Positions 1 through 11,280 of a stretch of 64,000 nucleotides of DNA are shown piece after piece. This stretch comes from Rutpela maculata (Eukaryota; Arthropoda; Insecta; Coleoptera; Cerambycidae): positions 91,447,736 through 91,511,735 of the forward strand of contig OW386289.2 of assembly GCA_936432065.2 (NCBI GenBank). Direction: 5' to 3'. The notes under the pieces are model-generated. The model was given only the letters and a program-made list of their open reading frames with translations. It was not told the DNA's origin and did no database searches. The first letter of the stretch is position 1. Every line of letters starts with the position of its first letter. Position numbers and translations under genes: made by a program.

Positions 1-829
1 TCGCAACAACTTTCAAACTGTCCGCCATGAGTTCGTCTTTCTGTCAGTCTGTCCGTTTGCCCCCCCGTCCGTCACGTGATATCATAATTTTTTTCTCTAC
101 GAGCGATAATTACAATTTTTGAAATTTGTTGATGAAATGCAAAATACTCTTTGCTCTCGTATTTCCAAAGAGTACTATAACATGCATATAACATTTTTTG
201 TAGAGAATTTTATAAGCTTCATTTTTTATATAAACATAATTTTGATATCGATAATGGTTAGAGAGATATAAGCAAAAAACTGAGTCAAAGCGCCATCTTT
301 TCAATATGGCGGCTCTAACGCAACATATTGAGTTTGGGACTTTTAGTATGTTTAATAGTAAACCTTAATGAACCACTTTGTGGTATGCTTTTGAAATAAC
401 GATTATGTAGATTATACTGAATTCAGACATTGTATAGTTAGGTACAACACTTTCAAGTAACTGATGCAGAATATGCAACGTCGCGGATACTACTTTGCAT
501 TACTATGAAGCATTCTCAACTATAAAATGAAAATTGGTAATGCCGACAGCACAGCGTTACCAAAGGACCACTTCAAAGTAATAATAACTGCAAGTGTTCA
601 ATTTGAAGTCCCTGGTACTCTGTTGGGAAATTTTGTAGAACTTCAAAGTAGTGTAACTTATTAGTGACGTCTTGAGTAAAAGTGAGATTATTTATACGAA
701 CAAAGGGGCTTTAAAGTGATTTCTACTACATAGTGCCTTTAATTAAAATCGGCATTTTTCTGTGATTGAATGAAGCCATATTGATACAAAAAAAATATAA
801 GTCTATAAAAAAAAATTATGGTCAACTGC
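1..829. other. AT-rich non-coding DNA with TE-like scraps
   Basis: No coding region is supported. Near 300-316 there is a short AATATGGCGG-type motif that recurs in several repeats of the window. From about 320 to 760 the sequence is rich in short words such as ACTTCAAAGTA and GGTACTCT, like the 3830-4330 stretch. This may be an old element, but I could not define its ends. Confidence 0.4.
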
Positions 830-1420
830 TAAAAAAATGTTGAGGTCTTCGGTTCTTGTATACATTAAATCACAATTTTAATTTTTTTTCTTGCTTAAAT
901 AATAGGGTGAGAGTGTAGTGGGGGTGGCTCATGTCAAAAATAAATTTTGGGGCTTTTGGTTCTTGTATATGCGCTAAATCACAATTTTTTTTACACCTTT
1001 TAATAATGTGGTGGGGGTGGTAGAGGGGGTGGATAATGCAAAAAAAATTGTGGCCTTTAGTTCTCGTATGCACACTAAATCACAATTTCATTTTTTACCC
1101 CCTTCAATAATGATATGGGGGGTGGTAATGGGGGTGATAGTGGGGGGCGGCTGATGCCAAAAAAAAATTGAGACTTCGGCTTCTCGTACATGCACTAAAT
1201 CCCAATTTTATGGACTCTTATTTGCTTGCTTTACCCATTTACCCCAATTCACCCCTCAACTCTTCAATTAAATAAGATCAAAATATAATCTAGTTCCAGA
1301 TCACGTTATAGTACACATGCGTACAAAATTTCAAGTCAATATCATAGACTGTTCCAGAGTAATCTCAAACTTAAAATCTCGACTTTTCATGACATTCTAA
1401 GCCTATTTGAACAAAAATTT
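830..1420 (-). repeat. Dispersed repeat family R, copy 1
   Basis: First of at least six copies of one interspersed repeat (others near 12590, 25090, 27100, 39240 and 45220). On the minus strand it begins with a unit-length block containing TTAAAATCTCGAC and AGGCTTAGAATGTCATGA. A conserved block with CTAGATTATATTTTGAT follows, then a run of about four degenerate tandem subunits of roughly 105 bp near 847, 953, 1054 and 1170. Each subunit carries AATTGTGATTTAGTG followed by a G-poor, C-rich CCACCCCCAC segment. No coding capacity is visible, and the class is unknown. Confidence 0.75.
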
Positions 1421-2089
1421 TCAATTTTTTTTTACCGTTGCTATACTTCCTCTCCACTACGTGGTTGTAGAGAATTTGCTAAAAGCGCACACTTTCATAT
1501 ATAAACTCAAACAAAGACGATTCAAAAAGTTTCATTCAAATCCATTCCTATAATTGGATTTCTATGCGAAACCTCTTTTTTAGCGTTTCAGACCGGACTA
1601 AAAATGAAATATGAGAAAGTTCTTGGGCTATTTTTACACAGTCAAGAGCAGACTTTTATAAAATCACATGTTTGCTTCAACAGAGTTGCGAATTAGGATA
1701 AAATTTATTGAAAAATCTCGGTTATCGTCTGAAAATAAAAGCAAGCGTTCACAGATGAATAATAAAAAATTGAACGAATAACCGTACAACGCTTTGTTTG
1801 TTCAGCGTTTAGTTTCCACGTAACTTTTTGCTAACATAATGTAATAAGTCAATATTACGGAGCCCCTTTTCCATTTACATCCCCTAAAATGTAATTAACG
1901 TCGCAAACAAGAATATATTGACAGTATTGTGAATTTTAAATCAATTTTCATTTTCATCATTTGGGGATAGCAGAGGAGTGATCATTGAATGACCAGTTAT
2001 AATTTTCTATCTATCTGGTTTGAATAAAAAACACAGCACCAAGAAAACGTTTGTTGAAATTTGCAGACAAGTTTAGTTTTATTGTAGCT
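1421..2089. other. No gene seen
   Basis: AT-rich DNA without a convincing reading frame. The first hundred bases, around a CCACTACGTGG word, resemble the flank of other copies of repeat family R. Confidence 0.4.
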
Positions 2090-2540
2090 AATGATTAGGA
2101 TTTGAATATTATTGGTCTAAATATCTCTGTAATAAAAGTAAAGTATGTCCTTTGGTTCTTTTCAGTTCGAACAAGATATTACATATTAAGATTTTATATC
2201 AAATAATATTCAATATGATGATAACTACTTGATAAATTATTTTGTACTGTAAATAAAACACATTTTTTTTTGTCTGGCTAGTCAAACAAACTTTTAACTT
2301 CCATAATTAAATAGTTGCAAGAACTATAGATAGAGGTAAAATAGTAAGTTTTACTTGATTCATTAGAGAAATTAGGAAACCGAATAATGTTATTTGTCAC
2401 TTGTGCCTTTACGAAATCGCTTTTTGACATGGTAATGTAGAGAAAATGTTTCTAAATTATTAATTTTTGTTCTATTTAATCTTAATATTCGTTGAACCAA
2501 CTTATACACATACAAGAATAGTACCTACTGAGTGCTATCA
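2090..2540 (+). repeat. Dispersed ~450-bp repeat D1, copy 1
   Basis: This stretch aligns by eye, in the same orientation, with 27890-28410. Shared landmarks in the same order are GGTTCTTTTCAGTTCGAA, AAGATTTTATATCAAATA, CTACTTGATAAATTA, GTGCCTTTACGAAATCG and TTCTAAATTATTAATT. No coding capacity is visible in either copy. It could be an old TE fragment or a segmental duplicate. Confidence 0.7.
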
Positions 2541-2744
2541 TCTAAAGTTAGTAAAAATTACGTAATCATTTACACTGTAAAAGCATTCCTCTATTAGGAA
2601 TGTTTTAACTAATTTATAAAATGCATTAAAATTCATATTTGTGATGTTAGTGTCCTTAAAATTTTTATATAACACAGCATTCAATTCAATTGCTTTTTGC
2701 AAAACGAATAATTTTTCAACTTACTGGAGTTACCCCATAATACC

Positions 2745-3015
2745 CAGGCCCCCGCATCAAATCATGGGCCCCGGTACTAAATTCACTGCCAAGTCCCCGC
2801 GCATAATAATTGATGAACGGGGAAAAAAAATTTTGTCAAAATTTCTAGCGGACCCTCGCTACGGGCCCCCGCGCTTAATAATTGATGAGCAGGGGGAGAA
2901 ATATGAAAAAAAAAAATTGCCAGAATCTCTGGCGGGCCCCCGCGCTTAATAATCAATGAGCGGGGGGGAGAAATTTGAAAAAAAAATTGTCAAAATATCT
3001 GGCGGGCCCCTAAAC
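2745..3015 (+). repeat. GC-rich minisatellite, ~75-bp unit, about 3 copies
   Basis: Each unit carries GGGCCCCCGCGCTTAATAAT, then GATGAGCGGGGG, a GAAATTTGAAAAAAAA stretch and AATATCTGGCGGGCCCC. The G+C-rich ends contrast sharply with the AT-rich surroundings. An open frame crosses the array, but it follows the repeat periodicity and has no recognisable domain. A single diverged unit in inverted orientation is present near 23095-23185. Confidence 0.75.
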
Positions 3016-4370
3016 TTAGTACCCATACGGGGGGCCTGATAATACCGTAGGTTGTTAGGTGACTATCTATCTATCGCAAAATACACAATACGTAGAGCAT
3101 CAGAACGTAAAGATCGTTTTGAGTAACGTTCCAAGTAACACATAAAGTCGCGGGAACGTATCGGCGACTATAAAAGCCACGTTAAAGTGGACCGCTACCA
3201 TAGGCTGCCACGTCTCTGCTACGTGGCAGCTATGTAGCCGCCACTAAAATGGAGAAAAATTTTTAGTCACCGGGTAGTATTTCGGATAGTCCCGGCCTCT
3301 ATAGATGTGACTATGTTTAGTTATAAAGGATCGGGGTAGTAGCGGGTACTACTCCGCGACTCGGCGGCCTAGTAACCGCTACGTGGCTGTCTAGTAACTG
3401 CCACTATCACTTTTTAAATGGTGTTTATCTTTTAGCGACCTATTTGTTTTTTTCTTTTATAACAATGGCGCAGTGAAATAATATTATACCAAAAAGATAT
3501 GTACTTTAGGCGCGTGTTTAAAGTACTTCTTTAGCCACTTTTTCAAATGCAAGTTACTTTTTTGATATAAGTTGACATATTAAATGATAAAATTTCAACG
3601 CGCCCTCGAAATAACCTTTTTTTGTAATTTTTTGACAAAATAATTTAAAACGGCAAGATTAAAAAATTTAAATATTTATTAGGGAAACATTTGGAATACT
3701 TCCAAAATAATTTTTCGTAAAAGTTTATAAGATATTAACATAACCATTGTCCATTTTTGATTAAAACCAATTTTTTTTTTTTTTTAATTTTAACAATAAC
3801 TAATAATGGCCGATTTTAACAAAGGTACTATAAAATTAGGCCCTCCACCATAAAGTATAGAGGATTATCATTCTACCTCTAAAAGATGACTTTGGTGACC
3901 CAATAGCAACTATCCTGAAGTGCCTCTATAGTATCAGATTCTAGTTTGGAACTGTAAAGTACCAACAGGAACTATTTCATTTCGCTACCCATGTTGCCAC
4001 TAAAATACCATGATACTTTAAAGTTCCAAGTTCACTGGAACTATTCTGGTACCTAGATTGCCTCTCTATGTACCCAATTACTTTATTTAGGCACTGGTGG
4101 ATGGCAGTAACTGATTCACTGGTACTATATAGTTTTTGCCACTATAGAGTAACAATAAAATGATACTGCCCAGTTCGAGTAACTACTCAAATGTTATTTT
4201 GACTTTGAGTGTTTACAGTTCCATTAAATGGTATCGGTGTGGTAACAGTTACTTTAAAAGAACCATATAAAATAGCCTTACCCAATAAAGTAGCAATATT
4301 AGTGCCAGGGTGTACTCCAGGAACTAAGGCTTCTTAGCAAAACCGAAACCGGGTATGCAGAAAATTTGAG
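3016..4370. other. Non-coding; hairpin and short-word-rich segment
   Basis: No gene. 3090-3420 is locally G+C-richer and repeats words such as GCTACGTGGC and GTAGCCGCCACT. It contains a perfect 10-bp-stem hairpin at 3204-3230 (GCTGCCACGT / ACGTGGCAGC). 3830-4330 is crowded with variants of GGTACTAT, AGTACCA and ACTTTAAAGT on both strands, suggesting an old palindromic or subterminal-repeat element whose ends I could not fix. Confidence 0.4.
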
Positions 4371-4374
4371 ATCA

Positions 4375-4790
4375 AATTTTAGAACAGATAGTCCACTTGA
4401 GATGACCAATTTAAACTACTGTCAAGTATAATCCCAAGCAAATTAGATTCAGACTTTTGAGCCCATTTATCTGAGCTGAAGAGTAGATTTTGGGTCCTCG
4501 ATTCGTTTAGTTTTAGCTTGGAAGAAAACCAGCTTTTGTAGAAATTAGACTCTCTATTTAAGTCAATATCATCTTTGGTAATTATGGTGATGTCATCTGC
4601 AAAGAGCATACATGAACCCTGGCCGACAAAGAAAGGCAGTGATTAATATAAATGAGGAATAAAATAGGTCCTAGAACAGATCCCTGCGGAACATCATTTT
4701 TAATAGGAAGTAATCCCGACTCATTACCGTTAGGACTTACATACCGCTGCCTACTGAATAAATAAGAAGGCATATTGACAATTTAATAAA
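4375..4790 (-). pseudogene. Non-LTR reverse-transcriptase fragment (frameshifted)
   Basis: Minus-strand relic of the reverse-transcriptase palm of a non-LTR (CR1/Jockey-type) retrotransposon. Reading downward from 4773, one frame shows FSRQRYVSPNG, then the domain-B motif VPQGSVLGPILFLIYINH. The catalytic block MLFADDITIIT lies in a second frame starting at 4609, so a frameshift falls near 4610. Downstream, NLLGIILDSSLNWSSQV matches the usual LG-hxhD thumb-proximal motif. Only about 135 residues survive of a protein that is normally near 900 residues, with no endonuclease domain and no C-terminus. The reading frame is broken, so this is a dead, doubly truncated copy. Assignment to reverse transcriptase is secure; the clade is not. 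Confidence 0.85.
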
Positions 4791-5763
4791 AATAATTTGA
4801 AATATAACAGAGGTAATAAATGCAAATGTAAGATGACTATTATCAAAATCGTTTAGAAATATCAACAACAACAGTGATAACGAAATGGAATTGAAGGTAA
4901 GAATTTTTTATTTTAATTTAAATCTATGAATAACCTTTCTAGGAGTTTGGAGTAATCAATTTCTAATTTGTTTTTAAAATTATATACCTTTTTTATACTT
5001 TGTATATTTTTAGGTGCTGCTATAAAACTAAATGCTGTCCTAGTTTTTTCTTTTTTATATCGAGTTCATGTTCAATTTTTAATAAATTGATTTTATTTTT
5101 CTGTTGTAAATTCAAAATTCTTTAACAATATATCTGTCTGAAGTCTAATAATTTACTTTCTTCTTGTCAAGTTCAATCATTTACATTAGACTTTTTAATA
5201 GACTTATATTATATTACTGGCGAATGAAAATCACACAATCAAAGTATTATTATAAATAGTTTAAATACTTACAAGCATAGGGCTTTAAATTAGCGTATTA
5301 ACTTAATCCTGCTGACCTTCTACAAAAGCCAAAGCACACCTCTGTTACCTTACCTGTAATTAGAAAGAAAATATTTATTATTTTTATCTATTATCTATGA
5401 AAGTATGAAATAATAAATTAATCTAGTAATTCAAATATTTACAAACTAGATATCATTTAACCATTACCTATTATAATACAAAATATAGAAAACACACAAA
5501 ACAGTATAACAATAATTTTTTAATTTTAAATTTAACTCACGCCTAGTTTTTTACAGGATTGGGAGAAATCATGATAAAAAGAATTTTAAAATTAGATTTC
5601 TTTTTTACTTAAATTATGATTCATTCTTTATTTATTTAATGTTTTAAAGCACCGCTTTATGGGAAAAAGGTCAACCATTTCGAACTGACCTGTAATCTAT
5701 AATGGATCTCGGACACATGGTATTTACAAGGTCAAATGGATGGATATATACTAGCATTAAAGG
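4791..5763. other. No gene seen
   Basis: Strongly AT-rich DNA with many short homopolymer runs. No reading frame, repeat array or inverted repeat stands out. Confidence 0.4.
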
Positions 5764-6009
5764 GCTTTTGATAAAGTCGACCATTTTTTACTTCTTTCTA
5801 TACCTAATGCAAGCGTTTCCCAAGCCATGTTATCCTTGATTGAGTCCTATTTACTTAACAGAAGACAATTTGTTGAATACGCAGCTCTAGTAAAATTCGG
5901 AATTCCTCAAGGATCCAAGTCAGGCCCGCTTTCATTTTTGATCTTTATTAAGGACTTCTCTCATGAGCTTCACACACTTATTTTAAACAGATATTTAAAT
6001 ATAATCTAA
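5764..6009 (+). pseudogene. Non-LTR reverse-transcriptase fragment
   Basis: Plus-strand scrap of a non-LTR reverse transcriptase. It starts abruptly with AFDKVDH, the domain-A motif with the first catalytic Asp, preceded in frame by a stop codon two codons earlier. It continues through SLIESYLLNRRQFVEY to the domain-B motif GIPQGSKSGPLSFLIFIKD, then stops at 6007-6009 before any YADD box. About 80 residues are left, so both ends are truncated. The neighbouring fragment at 4375-4790 is on the other strand and comes from a different, more diverged copy. The fragment abuts a relic of an unrelated TE protein that begins near 6078. Confidence 0.8.
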
Positions 6010-6077
6010 TAAAATGTATTGTCCTCTTACAACAACCAGAAATTGGAAATAGCGGACACGCCCGTTGGCTATGAACA

Positions 6078-6440
6078 TTGTTAGCTCCTGCTTGGTCAAA
6101 AGTGTGTTATAATGAGATTAAAGGTTCAACCAAACAACAACTATTTTGCACAACAAGTTTCAATCTCCCGCCGTGTGTGCAAGAAAACATCCTCTTGTTG
6201 CATGCGTTTAGTGGGTGCCATACAACGTCTTCGTTTTTCAGGCAGGGCAAAATGAAATTCGTAACACTGCTGAAGAGTAATGAGGAACTGCAGACAGCTG
6301 TTAGGGTTTTCCGAGACGTGAACGCAAACCCCGATGAAATTGACAAAGCGGGACAGTTGGTTGTGGCTAGACTTTATGACAACAAAACCACTTTGAATGG
6401 TCGTAGCATCGTAACGGTTCACTTTAGAGACAAACGGTAA
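6078..6440 (+). pseudogene. Relic of GCDTTS-block (XPG/FEN-like) TE protein, copy 1
   Basis: A 120-codon open fragment that opens with TTG, not ATG, so the true start is lost. It reads LPPCVQENILLLHAFSGCHT, then TSSFFRQGKMKF and a tail with EIDKAGQLVVARLYDN. This matches the C-terminal half of a family of uncharacterised animal proteins built around HAFTGCDTTSAF-GKGK. I recall such blocks in XPG/FEN-like nuclease domains, some of them transposon-encoded (for example Academ), but that link is from memory. Here the block reads GCHTTS: the expected acidic residue after GC is His, which would damage a metal-binding site. The N-terminal half and the Cys-rich C-terminus are missing. A second relic lies at 61027-61998 on the other strand. 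Confidence 0.6.
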
Positions 6441-8046
6441 AGAACTTTTTTGTAGCAAATTTACTCTAGATTATTTTATTTTATAATAGGTATTTTGTTG
6501 ATAAAGTTGATGGTTTGGGAGATATTTGCAAAAAAAAAAACGAAAAATGGTACCTTCTTAGGGCCAGAAGGGCCAACGCCGACTTCCCTCGAGGGGGAAA
6601 ACTTGGGAGAGTAATATCTGGGTCCAAATAAAGCGATTAAAGCAATTTCCAGCTTTCCACTAATTATTTTCTTATTGAGGCTTTTTTTTTACCTGTCGCC
6701 TGGCCTATAAGTTATTGTAATTTTATTTAATGCTTTTGCTTGTAATAATGGCATTTTCTTAGTTAGGAATTTTTTGTAAAGATGATTATTATGAATGCAT
6801 ATACAGATAGTATAAAAATATGTATGTAAGGAGGGAGCTTTAGTAGCGGAGGCTATGCAAAACCATGCGGCCATCTTGGTACACCTTCGCGGTCCACGAC
6901 CTTGAGCGATAGGGTCTCTCCTTAGAGTAGTATTATTGCTATGAAAAGATAACAGAAAAAAATATGCGCCATTTGATTAAGTATTATAATGAATAAATAA
7001 AGTAATCATTTGGTAATCAATAACGGGAATTCCCATCACTAGGGCTCATGTCGTAAACATCACCCTCGCGAATAATAGCCATCAATATACGCTCGCTGAA
7101 TAATACTAACGTACAGAGGTGCTTGTTTGAATAAAATCATTCATCGGCTCAATTTTAATTAACAAATTCATCATATTAATGTATTTTATAATTATATTTA
7201 TGTACATTTTTGGTTCAGTGTAAATAACAAAATATATAATTCAAACAGAGATCTCTGTTCTTTATATGTTTACTCTTGTCTTGTTCCTTTTGTAATATTA
7301 CGCTTTCAATTTATTTTTTTCCTCTTAAAAGTAACAACTCATCATACTTGTATTTATTAAGGCACTTAATATAGCGATTCTGCTGCAACCTTATCTCCAT
7401 CAAAAAAACCTTGACGATTAGAGGTTTTTAATGCTCCTTGACCCCTAGCTTAAAACAGATTTCTTTTTAATCATTTAAGTAGCAGGCCATTAATAATGCA
7501 TATTATAAAGCAAAGTGTTAAATAAAACAATAAATATGTAAATATATTGGAAAAATACATGTAATGGTGATAAGGCTGAACCTGATGGCGCCTATTTGAA
7601 AGAATATACCAGCAAGGCTTTAAATTTTATGTTCAAATAAAGAAAATGCAAATTAGAAGCATATATTAAGGCGACAAATAAATTATATTAATTTCCCGTT
7701 ATTAAACAATTTCACTCAAAACTGCGTTTTTAATAGTAGGTACTTTATTAAAGTGAAATTTTAAGTTGTATGGTAATTCAACTCCTACGCGATGGTTCGC
7801 GTTTTGGCAGGACCGTTTCCAACCGAAAAAATATAATATGATAATGTTTATTGTGAACATTGAAACGTATACAAATGGGAAATGGTTCGGCATAGCCGCA
7901 CTTCCTCTATCCCAAAAAAAAAAAAACAATATTTGTTACTTAATTAATTACACTTAACTAAGCATGTATGTACAAAATGTACAAGATTAACATAAAAACG
8001 TACAAAATTTCAAAGAGTTTATATAAATATACACTAAATACATGTA
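6441..8046. other. Non-coding; one copy of a short dispersed repeat
   Basis: No supported gene. 7118-7225 resembles 48455-48565 in the same orientation, sharing AATAAAATCATTCATCG, CTCAATTTTAAT and CATCATATTAATGT. The overlapping short open frames around 7700-7957 show no domain and are probably chance. Confidence 0.4.
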
Positions 8047-8260
8047 CCTGAAGTTTCGAACGTTCACTTGAACGAATTTCATATGAAAGAGAAAAATTAA
8101 TAAAAACCACACTTCGATTTAGGTGTTAAAACTTAAGTGTTGTGGATATCATTGTCAGCAAATGTGGCAATGAAGTGTTTACGCCTAAATCTATGTGTGG
8201 TTTTTATTAACTTTTCTTTTTCATCTAAAATTCGTTCAAGTGAACGTTCGAAACTTCAGG
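8047..8260. mobile_element. Palindromic MITE P1, copy 1 (TA-flanked)
   Basis: A 214-bp near-perfect palindrome. The ends read CCTGAAGTTTCGAACGTTCA and its reverse complement, each flanked by TA. The arms extend through TTAATAAAAACCACACTTCG to a short centre near 8150-8170. TA flanks and palindromic structure suggest a Tc1/mariner-superfamily MITE. The same element occurs at 17359-17573, and split by later insertions at 31813-31936 plus 44247-44330. It encodes nothing. Confidence 0.85.
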
Positions 8261-8462
8261 TATATCTAAATACAATAAATTTTATACCTATAAATCTTAT
8301 CCCATAAAGAAAAACAATGTCTGTCACTTCATTATACTTAATCATATATGTATAAAATGTGGTATTAAATCATACAAAACAAATAGTTTATCAATGTACA
8401 CCAAAAATAAACTTGCACTAAATGTAATAAATGTTATACTTATATAGTTTATATACTTATAT

Positions 8463-8575
8463 CACTTCCCTTTTTTTGCTCAAATTTAAAATCTCGACGT
8501 TTCATGAGATTCTAAGCCTACCCGAAGAAACAAAAATATGGTTTTTACGATTACTAAACTTCCACTCCACTACGT
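8463..8575 (-). repeat. Fragment of dispersed repeat family R
   Basis: TTTGCTCAAATTTAAAATCT, then CGACGTTTCATGAGATTCTA and a CCACTACGTGG word. This matches one end of family R (compare 1360-1470, 15163-15270, 25110-25160 and 45240-45310). Confidence 0.6.
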
Positions 8576-8592
8576 GGATGCGGAAATAAAAT

Positions 8593-9504
8593 GGGGACAC
8601 TCGAATTGCGCACATTAATGAGGGTCACACTCGAATTGCGCTCACATTAAAATCAGGTACTTTATTCCTATACTGAACTGCGCTCACTGCTCCCAGGTAC
8701 TAAAAGGAATAACTAAATATTGTCTAAATGTTGGTTGTGGCGTTTTCTTAATTTTTCTGTTTCTTATTGGGATACAAAAAAATTAAGGAATAACTAACAA
8801 ACTAACAAACTAACAAGCTAACAAACTAACAAACTGACTAACGAAGATTTTATGAGCGAAAAACGACAAGACAGTCGAGTGGATCAGGTTCATACATTTT
8901 TTAGTGGAAAATTATATCGAAAGTGATTCTCTATTTCCACCGACAATATGGGCTGCAAAAACAGCAAGTATTTTAAGGAGCACAAATGCATGTGAATCAT
9001 TTCATTTCAATATGGCGGATCCAACATGGTGGATGCAATTTGAACCCTGCCTATCACCCATGTCTAACTCTGTGAGATAAACAATCATTATAAACAGCGT
9101 TGTTTTACATATGAGAATAGATACCACAAGTCATAATAGACATTACTATATGTTTTGCTCGGTCTCCCTTTATGTTACGTCTAACAGCATCACGTCTTTT
9201 ATCGCGGTTGCTTGTTAAGCGTACGATCTCAATAAAATTTAATATTTTTATGTTGTTATGACCGTGTAATGTTTACTTTTTTTTTAAATATATCCAACCA
9301 ATAAACAATAATTATACGAAGCGTTGTTTTACATATTAGATACATTTGGACAAATTGTGTTATCTTAACTAAAAATGAAAATTTACATGTCTTGAATTTT
9401 CAAGACACACATTTGTGAAATCTATAACTCTGAACAAAGGTGAGCGCAGTTCGAGTGTCAAATTAGGGGTTCATTAGGGATGTGAGCGCAATTCAGTGGC
9501 ACCG
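8593..9504. mobile_element. 912-bp TIR element with 8-bp TSD (hAT-like MITE)
   Basis: Both ends carry the same motif in inverted orientation: ACTCGAATTGCGCTCACAT on the left and its counterpart ending GTGGCACCG on the right. The left end holds the motif twice, at about 8597 and 8632. The element is bounded by a direct repeat AATAAAAT at 8585-8592 and 9505-9512, the 8-bp TSD expected for hAT elements. No transposase is encoded. Inside is an AACTAACA microsatellite (8790-8832) and an AATATGGCGGATCC motif near 9009. Superfamily assignment rests only on TSD length. Confidence 0.65.
8790..8832. repeat. (AACTAACA)n microsatellite
   Basis: About ten imperfect copies of a 4-bp AACT/AACA motif inside the 8593-9504 element. 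Confidence 0.8.
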
Positions 9505-9788
9505 AATAAAATATACCATAAAGGTAATTAGTTAATCCTCGCCTCACCTAAATTTTGCAAGTATGGTGTTACATGTGCACCATATGGTGTAAGCGTTTTG
9601 AATTTTCTGTTTTATATTTATTGTACTCTCTTATATGTATAATTGAAAATATTATACTGAACTGCAATTTGATTCGATTGTTGAATATATAATTATTGAT
9701 TTTACGAGTTTTAGTTTTGATTTTTCACATATTCCATTGTTTTAACTTGTAAATTGGTTTTAATGTAGCATATAAGCTTCTAAATATA

Positions 9789-10306
9789 CAGGGTGTAATT
9801 AGTTTCATGTCATTAAAAAAAACTGGTACTGGGGACCGACTAGATAAACAAAAAACCTATATGACTTTTTCCTCTAAGGGCACTTTGAATTTTAAGGTAG
9901 GAGACATTTGAAAACCACTGCTTTTCTGGGTCAATGGACGTATAGTTCCGAATCATAGAAGTTCCTTACTTACTTCCTTCCTTACTTACTTTTACAAAGT
10001 CATAAAAAAGTGTAAAGATTACCGACTTGTGTCTTCGCCGCCACGCGGTCTGAAACAAAGAAGCGCGGCACTTTAATGGGACCGCACCACCGTGTTTGAT
10101 GGTCAAAGGCGCCGACATATGCGACGATAAAAGCCTACCCCAATATTCCATCAGTTCTCAAACAATATTACTAAAAATTTTCGAAATCTTTGTTTATTCT
10201 TTTTCCAAAACTATGGGCTTTAGACCTTATGTTATATCAGGCTTTTTGTTTGTCTAGTCTCTCCCACCACCAGTTTTTTTAATGATATGAAACTAATTAC
10301 ACCCTG
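9789..10306. mobile_element. TA-flanked MITE with CAGGGTGTAATT ends
   Basis: The left end CAGGGTGTAATTAGTTTCAT and the right end ATGAAACTAATTACACCCTG are inverted copies. They extend inward to a C/G-run next to AAAAAAACTGG. Each end is flanked by TA, the TSD of Tc1/mariner-type elements. The 518-bp interior has only a chance open frame with no domain. The element interrupts, or directly abuts, the reverse-transcriptase relic that continues to its right. Confidence 0.8.
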
Positions 10307-10308
10307 TA

Positions 10309-10975
10309 TTACTAATGTGGTGATCAAAGCTTATATTTTCGTATATTGTTACTGCTAAACTTTTAGGTTTATTTACCCACTGAATTTTAGTATCATTTGC
10401 TATGATATCAAAATTATCTAGATGGAGATTAGATCTTAGTTTTTCATTTACGATACAAAGTGCTTGCGATTTTTTTGGATTAAGTTTACGTCCATTTTTG
10501 TTGCACCATGTACAAATACATTTTAAATCTTTGGAAATTCATCAAGTTTTGAAGACATATCGTCTGCACAGAAGTGCAAGTGGCAACACAAGGCAATATC
10601 TGGGAGGTCCAACGTAAATACCGAAAACAAAATAGGTCCCAGTACACTGCCCTGAGGTGCACCACAACAATTGTTGCATGGACGAGAATTATCTGTGCCT
10701 ATTTTAACAAATTGTTTTGTATTTCGCAAATAATCTCCAAGCCACTGCAAAGCAATATTCTCCACTCCAGTAGATTTTAATTTCGCGATCAGTTTGTATT
10801 GATCAGATCAAAAGTTTTGCTTCGAATAAGTAAAATGAGAACAATTAGCATGGAATCATCCATTGCACCGCTAATATCATTTACAACCTTTAATATTGCT
10901 CTGTATTGCTACTATGCTTTTGTCCAACCCTGATTGAATTGAAGGAAGTATGCTAAAATTTTCCAGGTAAATAAT
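10309..10975 (-). pseudogene. Non-LTR reverse-transcriptase relic (multiple frameshifts)
   Basis: Minus-strand relic of the reverse-transcriptase domain of a CR1/Jockey-type retrotransposon. Reading down from 10970, successive frames give LPSIQSGLDKS, a degenerate SKTFDLINT (domain A), ALQWLGDYLRNTKQFVKI, the domain-B motif GAPQGSVLGPILFSVFTLDL, and LHFCADDMSSKL, where FCADD replaces the usual FYADD. CTWCNKNGRKLNPKKSQA follows, then a degraded LG box. At least three frame changes separate these blocks, so no protein can be made. The relic ends at the TA-flanked MITE at 9789-10306. No endonuclease domain or 3' tail was found. Confidence 0.85.
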
Positions 10976-11280
10976 AAATTAAAAAGTTTTCACAACAAAA
11001 AGTACATGTGAAACGTGCAGATAAATAAGCTACGGACCTTTTAACACATTAAACGTAGCGTACGTAGCGCCCTCTAAGAACTAGGCCAAAATTTTAACAT
11101 GTGTTATTACAAAGGAAAACAAACAACTTTTTACTTATAAACATTTCATTAAGGTATGATTAGCTAAATCTTAATATTTTGACTCCTACTATGGACATTT
11201 AAGTGTTGTACCATTACTTAGATTATGGTACGGTACTAGACTGGAGGAAGATTTAACTTGAAAACTGGCCATTTTTAAGG
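10976..11280. other. No gene seen
   Basis: AT-rich non-coding DNA between two TE relics. Confidence 0.4.

Noticed and set aside
2641..2949. 102-codon open frame
   Set aside because: It runs through the GC-rich minisatellite and its peptide repeats with the same period; no domain.
6107..6458. Two minus-strand open frames at 6.1-6.5 kb
   Set aside because: Antisense shadows of the plus-strand GCDTTS-block relic.
10402..10780. Plus-strand open frames at 10.4-10.8 kb
   Set aside because: Antisense to the minus-strand reverse-transcriptase relic, which has the QGSVLGP and CADD motifs.
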